11,909 nt of DNA. Origin: Candidatus Aminicenantota bacterium (lineage in GTDB: Bacteria; Acidobacteriota; Aminicenantia; Aminicenantales; Aminicenantaceae). Below, in pieces: positions 6,606 to 11,909 of the stretch (within the stretch, counting starts at the first letter, position 1; the number at the start of each line of letters is the position of its first letter). Where the stretch lies: NCBI GenBank assembly GCA_016926925.1, contig JAFGNQ010000226.1, positions 1 to 11,909 on the forward strand. Reading direction: 5' to 3'. The notes under the pieces are model-generated. The model was not told the DNA's origin. It did no database searches and saw nothing but the letters and a program-made list of their open reading frames with translations. Position numbers and translations under genes: made by a program.

Positions 6606-7703
6606 ATGGAACAAATTTGGCTTCACGGAGACCTGAAAGACCTCCACTTCACCTCACTTTTGTCGCGCATCTGGAAATCCGGCGGAACGGGACATCTAGA
6701 AATCATCAAAAAGGATTCCGAAAAAAGGCTGAACTTTCACGAAGGGAACATCGCAATAATAAAAGAGGCGATCGACGGGAAGCTTTTTCTTACATTTTTG
6801 AACGAAAAAAAAATGCTGGGGAAAGCATCACCGGCAAAGATAAAGGCGAGCGCCATCGGTCAAAAACATTTTTTTCTGCAAGAGTTGATTGAGCAGGGGC
6901 TCCTTTCCCCGGTGCAGCTCTGGGATTGCATGGTAGACTACCAGAAAGAGATCCTATTTCCCGTATTCGACTGGGTTCAAGCCGAGTACTTTTTTGATCC
7001 GGAGAAACCCGTCCGGAAACATGACACCCTGACACACATCTCCACGCCTGCTTTTATTCTACAGGGCACCCGTCAGATGAAAAACGACATGCTTATCCGC
7101 TCTCTTTCACCCGGAGACAATAAAATACTGCAGAGACTTATACCGGACACAGCCGGTCACCTTGCTCTCGCACCTCACGAAGAGTACATTTTGACCCTTA
7201 TCGAAAGCCAGAAAATCGTGAAAAACCTCTATGCCTTGAGCATGTTGGGAGAACGAGAGACCAGGAAGACAATTCTCGGCCTTTTGAGTCTCGGCATCAT
7301 CGGGTTCCCCGAAAAAAACAGATCCGCCAACACACCTCCGGAAATCACAAAATCGGAAATATTCCGCATCATGGATGCCTTTAACGAAAAGTGCTCCTAT
7401 ATTTTCAAGTACATCTCCAAGGAAATCGGGCCGGTGGCGCTGAACATCCTGGAAAAAGGCCTGGAGGACACAAAGCCATTGGTATCGCCCCTTTTTTCCA
7501 AAATCACCCTCTGCCCTGACGGGAAAATCGAGGCAAATTCCATCATCAAGAGCGGCATCGCTCTTTCAGGGGAGGAAATCAAAGTCCAGCTTCTCCGAGG
7601 ACTTAACGAGATACTCGTCGCCCTGGTTCTTGCGGTGAAAAAAACTTTAGGAAACGAACATGAAGGGATTCTCGTCAAAAACCTGAAAAAAATCGGCGGA
7701 TGA
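6606..7703 (+). CDS. PATAN/DUF4388-type regulatory protein
   Basis: The 365-residue soluble protein opens with a PATAN (DUF4388)-like region: GDLKDLHFTSLLSRIWKSGGTGHLEI (8-33), then a strand-turn RLNFHEGNIAII (41-52), running to about 130 with the EYFFDPEK end that is usual for the domain. Residues about 190-235 (EEYILTLIESQKIVKNLYALSMLG and the following LLSLGIIGF) look like a winged-helix segment often found C-terminal in this family. The remaining 130 residues are helical and unassigned. PATAN proteins occur in gliding-motility and two-component regulation; no receiver domain or catalytic site is seen here, so its role is unknown. Only weak purine-rich sequence precedes ATG 6606. Its stop overlaps the following microprotein by ATGA. 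Confidence 0.75.
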   Translation: MEQIWLHGDLKDLHFTSLLSRIWKSGGTGHLEIIKKDSEKRLNFHEGNIAIIKEAIDGKLFLTFLNEKKMLGKASPAKIKASAIGQKHFFLQELIEQGLLSPVQLWDCMVDYQKEILFPVFDWVQAEYFFDPEKPVRKHDTLTHISTPAFILQGTRQMKNDMLIRSLSPGDNKILQRLIPDTAGHLALAPHEEYILTLIESQKIVKNLYALSMLGERETRKTILGLLSLGIIGFPEKNRSANTPPEITKSEIFRIMDAFNEKCSYIFKYISKEIGPVALNILEKGLEDTKPLVSPLFSKITLCPDGKIEANSIIKSGIALSGEEIKVQLLRGLNEILVALVLAVKKTLGNEHEGILVKNLKKIGG

Positions 7704-7786
7704 AACTCAGAAGAAAACAGATGCTGGCTATCTTGTTTTTGGTAACTTTCCTGGTCATTGTGCTCCTGATCAAAATTGGAATATAA
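7700..7786 (+). CDS. 28-residue single-pass membrane microprotein
   Basis: ATG at 7700 overlaps the preceding stop (ATGA), and the frame ends at TAA 7784-7786, inside the start of miaA. The peptide begins MKLRRKQ, five of whose seven residues are charged or polar with four Lys/Arg, and is then almost wholly hydrophobic (MLAILFLVTFLVIVLLI), ending KIGI. A basic N-terminus before a 17-residue hydrophobic span predicts an N-in membrane helix. It fills the gap between the DUF4388 gene and miaA exactly. No homologue is known to me. Coupling at both ends suggests it is translated; function could be regulatory or simply a ribosome relay to miaA. Confidence 0.55.
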   Translation: MKLRRKQMLAILFLVTFLVIVLLIKIGI

Positions 7787-8699
7787 AGAAAAATATACCT
7801 TGATCATCCTCGGCCCTACGGGAGTAGGCAAGAGTGCAACGGCAATCCGGATTGCAAAGAGGTTCAACGGGGAAATCCTCAGCTGCGACTCTATGCAAGT
7901 CTATCGGGGATTCGATATTGGAACCGATAAAATTCCAGCCCAAAGAAGAGAAGATATTCCCCATCACCTCCTCGACATTCTGGAGCCTTCGGAGCAATTC
8001 ACAGCCGCTGAATTTTCGAAGAGGGCTGTCGCCGCCATACGGAGCATCCTGCAAAGGAATAAACTTCCTATCATCGCAGGTGGCACAGGTCTTTACCTCA
8101 AGGCTTTGATTCATGGCCTTTTTCCCGAAGGCAAAAGAGAGCCACAGCTAAGGGAACGGCTTCAAGCCGAGGCGGAAAACAAGGGCCTCGAAGTGCTCTG
8201 GGAAAAGCTTATGAAGGTTGATCCCAAGTACGCACAGAAGATCGGCAAGAACGACCGGGTGAGAATTATCCGGGCACTCGAGGTTTTTACCGCCACTCAA
8301 AAACCCATAAGTCAACATTTCTTAAACACAAAATCTACGGTGTCCGATTTCAATATCATTCGAATTGGGCTAAAATTGGATCGAGATGTGCTTTACAAGC
8401 GAATCGAAGATCGAATTGATGTCATGTTTGAAAGAGGCATAGTGGAAGAAGTGCAAAGGCTTCTCGAATCGGGTGTCGACGAAAAAGCGCCTCCCTTTCG
8501 TGCCCTGGGGTACAAACAGGTGATGAAGTATATTAAGAATGAAACCACGCTGGAGGAAGCTGTACAATCAACCAAGACGGCCACACGCCATTACGCCAAA
8601 CGGCAGATGACCTGGTTCAAAAAAATGGAGGGGATTCAATGGTTCTCGCCTCATGACATATCCTCCATAACAAAATATGTTGCGGAAAAACTGAAGTAA
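7776..8699 (+). CDS. miaA: tRNA dimethylallyltransferase
   Basis: MiaA transfers the dimethylallyl group of DMAPP to A37 of tRNAs that read U-starting codons, stabilising codon-anticodon pairing. All family marks are present in 307 residues: P-loop GPTGVGKS (13-20), SCDSMQVYRGFDIGTDK (36-52) with D38, HHLLDILEP (63-71), GGTGLYLKAL (102-111), RIIRALEV (163-170), GYKQ (245-248), and the C-terminal TRHYAKRQMTWFKK (270-283). Start TTG 7776 was chosen because it gives the usual few residues before the first strand (YTLIILGPT); a TTG at 7800 would truncate that strand. It lacks a clear ribosome site and lies within the microprotein frame, so coupling is likely. hflX follows one base later. Confidence 0.95.
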   Translation: MEYKEKYTLIILGPTGVGKSATAIRIAKRFNGEILSCDSMQVYRGFDIGTDKIPAQRREDIPHHLLDILEPSEQFTAAEFSKRAVAAIRSILQRNKLPIIAGGTGLYLKALIHGLFPEGKREPQLRERLQAEAENKGLEVLWEKLMKVDPKYAQKIGKNDRVRIIRALEVFTATQKPISQHFLNTKSTVSDFNIIRIGLKLDRDVLYKRIEDRIDVMFERGIVEEVQRLLESGVDEKAPPFRALGYKQVMKYIKNETTLEEAVQSTKTATRHYAKRQMTWFKKMEGIQWFSPHDISSITKYVAEKLK

Positions 8700-8700
8700 A

Positions 8701-9963
8701 ATGGAACACGCCGTTCTCGTCCATGTCGTCACCAATGCAAGGCAGAAGCACAGGGCCGAGGAATCTCTGGAGGAACTCAAAGGCCTAGCGGAGGCAGCCG
8801 GGGCCAAAGTGGTCGGAAAGATCCGCCAATTCCGCCCGGGGAAAAATCCCAAATATTTGGTCGGAGAAGGCAAAGCTGCGGAAATCGCTGAAAAAAGAGA
8901 AGAGCTCCAGGCCGAACTCGTCATCTTTGACAATAACCTGACTCCCGTTCAGCAGAGAAGTCTGGAGAAAGAGACGCGGGGTAAAGTTATCGACCGGACC
9001 CAGCTGATATTGGATATTTTTGCCCAGAGAGCGCGGAGCAGAGAGGGAAAGCTTCAAGTGGAGCTGGCACAACTCAACTATCTTCTGCCCCGATTGCCCG
9101 GTAAGGGAAGGGCTCTTTCCAGATTAGGGGGAGGGATCGGAACACGAGGGCCAGGAGAGCAGAAGCTAGAGGAAGACCGCAGGAGAATACAAGACAAAAT
9201 TGCGAAAATTCGGAGGGACATCTCCAAGGTTCAAAAACGGAGGGCAGAACAGCGAAAAAGCCGGAAAAGCGGCATCACTCCTGTTGTTTCTTTGATAGGA
9301 TACACGAACGCAGGCAAATCGACATTGTTCAACTGCCTCTCTAAAGAAAATGTTTTGAGTTCTCCACAGCTGTTTGCCACATTGGATCCTGTTATTCGAA
9401 GAGTCTCCTTTTCTGACGGCCTTTACTTTTTCCTAAGCGACACCGTCGGCTTCATCCACAAACTCCCCATCGAGCTGATTGAAGCATTCAAAGCTACTCT
9501 CGAAGAGATCAGGGAGGCGGATTGTCTTTGTCATGTCATCGACATCACTTCGCCGCATTACCTTTCCCAAACAGAATCCGTCATAACCGTCCTATCCGAA
9601 TTGGGAGTGACGGATGTACCAGTGGTGGAGGTCCTCAATAAAATCGATCTTTTGCCCCAGAAGCCGAAGCTCTCCATAAAAAGCGGTTGTGAACCCGGCC
9701 GGAAGGTCTATGTTTCGGCGAAAACAGGAGAAGGAATCCCCGAATTGAAGCGAATTCTGCGGCGCATCCTTTTTCAAGACATGAAAATTTATTATCTGCG
9801 TATCCCCAAAACACAGACAGAAACACTTAGTTCTTTCCCTAAATGGTCGGTTGTGTTAAAAAGAAGAGAAAACAACGAATTCTTCGAGTTGAAAATCATG
9901 GCGAACCCGAAACATATTTTGAATTATTTGCCTTATATCAATAGAGGAGAAACACATTGGTGA
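8701..9963 (+). CDS. hflX: Ribosome-associated GTPase HflX
   Basis: HflX binds the 50S subunit and splits stalled or hibernating ribosomes, especially after heat stress. The 420 residues have the N-terminal nucleotide-binding-like domain (to about 105), the linker motif SRLGGGIGTRGPGEQKLE (140-157), a helical coil (158-190) rich in Lys/Arg, and the GTPase core: G1 GYTNAGKST (200-208), G2 T227 (FATLD), G3 DTVG (247-250), G4 NKID (313-316), G5 SAK (339-341). A short C-terminal domain follows (360-420). It begins one base after miaA. In many Proteobacteria hfq lies between miaA and hflX; here there is no room for it. The stop overlaps the TPR/SLH lipoprotein start. Confidence 0.95.
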   Translation: MEHAVLVHVVTNARQKHRAEESLEELKGLAEAAGAKVVGKIRQFRPGKNPKYLVGEGKAAEIAEKREELQAELVIFDNNLTPVQQRSLEKETRGKVIDRTQLILDIFAQRARSREGKLQVELAQLNYLLPRLPGKGRALSRLGGGIGTRGPGEQKLEEDRRRIQDKIAKIRRDISKVQKRRAEQRKSRKSGITPVVSLIGYTNAGKSTLFNCLSKENVLSSPQLFATLDPVIRRVSFSDGLYFFLSDTVGFIHKLPIELIEAFKATLEEIREADCLCHVIDITSPHYLSQTESVITVLSELGVTDVPVVEVLNKIDLLPQKPKLSIKSGCEPGRKVYVSAKTGEGIPELKRILRRILFQDMKIYYLRIPKTQTETLSSFPKWSVVLKRRENNEFFELKIMANPKHILNYLPYINRGETHW

Positions 9964-11282
9964 AAAGGATTCTATGGCTCGCACTGATGGTCTCATTGAT
10001 TCTTTGGTCGTGCGTGACATATCAACCCGCACCCCCAAATATTTATACGGGAGAATTGCCCCAATCCATCGTCGCGGATCTCTCTCTGGATGAAAGGATT
10101 CTCGTGGAAGATGCGTGGAAAAACATTCGAGAAGGCCGGGCAAAAAAAGCTGAAAAAATGATATCGAAGCTGGGGATTCAAAACCCGTTCTACTATGTAG
10201 GCTTAGGCTATGTATCCTATATCATGGGTTATCCTCTGAGGGCGGAAGAGTACTTCAAGACATCACTCTCCGAATTCCCTGAAATGACCCTGTCCCATTT
10301 TGGACTCGCCCAGATATACCAGGAGACAGGACAGGAGGATCTCGCGTTCACAGAGTACCGAGAAATCTTGAAAGAGGATCCGGACAATTCATGGGCCAAA
10401 CCTCGACTCGCGGATATCAGCTTCCGCAGGACAGAAGAGTTGCTGCGTGAAGCCAAGGGATTCCTTTCTGCTGCTGACACTGAGAAGAGCAAAGAAGCCT
10501 ATCTCAAAGCCCTCCATTACTCACCGGACTTGACCGAAGCCCATATTGCCTTGTCCAGGATCTATAAGGAAGAGGGGAATTTTCAAAGCACGCTCCTTCA
10601 TCTCCATGCCGTCTACTCCCAAGTCCCTCAAAGTATCGATATAAAAAAAGAATACGCCGATACACTTTTCCAAGCCGGTGAGCTCAAAAAGAGCCTGCCT
10701 CTCTTCGAAGAAATCAGTCAAGCGGAACCGGACAACAAAGAGATCCAAAAAAGACTGGAAACCATAAAAAACCGTTTGGGTATTTTCGAATTGCCCAGCC
10801 AGTATGAATCGATTCAATTCTCGGATGCAATTTCAAAAGAGGAAGTGGCCGCTCTGCTGAGCGTCAAGTTCAAAAATATCATCGATGAGCCCTCAGGCAA
10901 GCCCCCGATCATTATCGATATCTCCACCTCATGGGCGAGCACCTTCATCCTCCAAATGGCCTCTTTGGGAGTACTTGATATCTACCCCAATCATACATTC
11001 CAACCGAAAAAGATCATCACACGAGCTGAAATGGCCGAGATTCTCTTCCGCCTTATCGAGCATCTCAAAAGAAAAGGACACAGTTTTATCCAGCAGATTC
11101 CTCCTGATAAAATACGGATCTCGGATGTTTCTGCAGGTAATTACTACTATCGCCCCATCCTGCTCATGATTTCCTATGACATCATGGATCTTTCCGGTGA
11201 CAGGGAATTCCATCCTGATCAGGCGGTCTCAGGACAGGAAGCCGGCAGGTTGACTGAACTTATCCTGGCATTGATCAAATGA
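9957..11282 (+). CDS. Predicted lipoprotein with TPR repeats and C-terminal SLH-like domains
   Basis: A 441-residue envelope protein. The N-terminus MVKRILWLALMVSLILWSC is a signal peptide ending in a lipobox-like LWSC with C19 as the acyl site (W at -2 is unusual). Residues about 76-275 form TPR-type helix pairs (FYYVGLGYVSYIMGYPLRAEEYF, LSHFGLAQIYQETGQEDLA, AHIALSRIYKEEGNF, KEYADTLFQAGELKKSLPLFEE). The C-terminal part has two SLH-like units: 320-370 (SWAS, LGVLDIYPNHTFQP, ITRAEMAEILFRLI) and 389-440 (DVSAGNYYYRPI, GDREFHPDQAVS). SLH domains bind cell-wall polymers, so this could tether membrane to wall. Start is TTG 9957, seven bases after AGGAG (9945-9949); GTG 9960 with a GTGA overlap is also credible. 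It is coupled to hflX. Confidence 0.78.
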   Translation: MVKRILWLALMVSLILWSCVTYQPAPPNIYTGELPQSIVADLSLDERILVEDAWKNIREGRAKKAEKMISKLGIQNPFYYVGLGYVSYIMGYPLRAEEYFKTSLSEFPEMTLSHFGLAQIYQETGQEDLAFTEYREILKEDPDNSWAKPRLADISFRRTEELLREAKGFLSAADTEKSKEAYLKALHYSPDLTEAHIALSRIYKEEGNFQSTLLHLHAVYSQVPQSIDIKKEYADTLFQAGELKKSLPLFEEISQAEPDNKEIQKRLETIKNRLGIFELPSQYESIQFSDAISKEEVAALLSVKFKNIIDEPSGKPPIIIDISTSWASTFILQMASLGVLDIYPNHTFQPKKIITRAEMAEILFRLIEHLKRKGHSFIQQIPPDKIRISDVSAGNYYYRPILLMISYDIMDLSGDREFHPDQAVSGQEAGRLTELILALIK

Positions 11283-11409
11283 GAAGCCCCCGATGGCGGC
11301 AACGAAATGGGTTCCAATGACATATGCTGAAAATTTCTGCAGAGTTGCGACGCCGGGGCCTTCATCTGGACGCATGGGATTGATGATTTTTAATAAATGG
11401 TTAACATGA
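11279..11409 (+). other. Two tiled mini-frames bridging the TPR/SLH gene and pgsA
   Basis: ATG 11279 overlaps the upstream stop (ATGA) and opens 13 codons ending TGA 11318-11320. ATG 11317 overlaps that stop (ATGA) and opens 30 codons ending TGA 11407-11409. ATG 11406, an in-frame pgsA start, overlaps that stop in turn (ATGA). Neither mini-peptide resembles a known protein and none of the three starts has a good ribosome site. A longer version of the second frame could begin at ATG 11293. This is the whole content of the 114-base gap. Confidence 0.25.
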
Positions 11410-11909
11410 GCCTTGGACTTCTATTCACCATCCCCAATCTATTCAGCTTGACTAGAGTTCTCCTCATTCCACTATTCCTCGCCATGTTGATCCGACACAA
11501 CATGATGGGTGCCCTGACCGTTTTTTTTATTGCGGCATCCACCGATTTTCTTGATGGAATCGCCGCACGGCTTCTCAAGCAAAAATCCAAACTCGGTGCC
11601 CTGCTCGATCCTTTGGGCGACAAATTGCTGATGACGTCGGCCGTTATCGCGCTCAGTCTGCCATCCCTCAGCACCCCGAACGTCATCCCCGCTTGGCTCA
11701 CCTTGACCATTATCGGCAGAGACTTGTATATTGTCACAGGCGTCATCATTCTCTACAAACGCATCGGGCAGAAAACTTTCCCCCCCACCTTATCAGGGAA
11801 GATCTCGACCGTCTGCCAGATGAGCGTCATCATACTCATCCTCTTCTGCAATACACAAAATATGTCCCCCCTGTATGTGTCCTGGCTTTATTATCTCACT
11901 CTGGTTTTC
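11397..11909 (+). CDS. pgsA: CDP-alcohol phosphatidyltransferase, PgsA-like (5' part only)
   Basis: This enzyme class joins a CDP-diacylglycerol lipid to an alcohol at the inner membrane; the PgsA branch makes phosphatidylglycerol phosphate from glycerol 3-phosphate. The frame runs 171 codons to the window edge without a stop. The full catalytic signature D-x2-DG-x2-AR-x8-G-x3-D-x3-D is visible in DFLDG, AARLL, LGALLDPLGDK. The N-terminus TIPNLFSLTRVLLIP, a later GRD (IIGRDLYIVTG) and PTLSGKISTVCQ agree with PgsA. Hydrophobic spans follow the signature as expected. Two starts are possible: ATG 11397 or ATG 11406, the latter forming an ATGA overlap. A cardiolipin- or phosphatidylserine-synthase relative cannot be fully excluded without the C-terminus. 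Confidence 0.87.
   Translation, partial: MVNMSLGLLFTIPNLFSLTRVLLIPLFLAMLIRHNMMGALTVFFIAASTDFLDGIAARLLKQKSKLGALLDPLGDKLLMTSAVIALSLPSLSTPNVIPAWLTLTIIGRDLYIVTGVIILYKRIGQKTFPPTLSGKISTVCQMSVIILILFCNTQNMSPLYVSWLYYLTLVF

Noticed and set aside
1..11909. tRNA, rRNA, tmRNA, RNase P RNA, CRISPR repeats and mobile-element ends.
   Set aside because: No conserved signature, regular repeat spacing, integrase or transposase was seen on either strand.

Overview
The window reads as a compact bacterial chromosome segment of housekeeping and envelope genes. There is no sign of phage, plasmid, insertion sequence, CRISPR array or RNA gene. A diderm (outer-membrane) bacterium is suggested by a periplasmic adaptor protein, a lipobox-bearing TPR protein and an exported LecA-like protein. 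The mix of PATAN/DUF4388, Yip1, LecA-like and SLH proteins recalls Acidobacteriota/Aminicenantes-type or deltaproteobacterial genomes, but sequence alone does not settle the phylum.

Layout. (1) Bases 1-202 hold an unrecognised reading-frame end and a sigma70-like promoter with a dyad-symmetric leader. They are followed by accB and accC (203-2032), the biotin carrier and biotin carboxylase of acetyl-CoA carboxylase. (2) A minus-strand pair, an inositol monophosphatase-family enzyme and an exported LecA-like protein (3465-2052), converges on accC with a 19-base gap. (3) A gap of about 420 bases (3466-3889) separates that pair from the next plus-strand operon. It carries a symmetric -10 box that could drive transcription both ways, plus a possible small or decayed reading frame. 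(4) 3890-6496 is an adaptor, ABC ATPase and Yip1 membrane-protein operon. It looks like a MacAB/Lol-type exporter, but no FtsX-like permease is present. (5) After a probable weak terminator and a new promoter, 6606-11282 is a tightly packed run: PATAN/DUF4388 protein, a 28-residue membrane microprotein, miaA, hflX and a TPR/SLH lipoprotein. A CDP-alcohol phosphatidyltransferase (pgsA-like) follows and runs off the right edge.

How they fit together. Most genes serve lipid or envelope biology (fatty acid initiation, phospholipid head-group synthesis, export, surface tethering), with a tRNA-modification/ribosome-rescue pair (miaA-hflX, lacking the hfq often found between them) embedded. Stop/start overlaps of the ATGA or GTGA type recur at 5864, 7700 and 9960, so translational coupling is a theme. 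The most interesting points are the permease-less exporter operon, the overlooked 28-aa membrane peptide, the tiled ATGA mini-frames ahead of pgsA, and the symmetric promoter at about 3865. No clearly new multi-gene system stands out.
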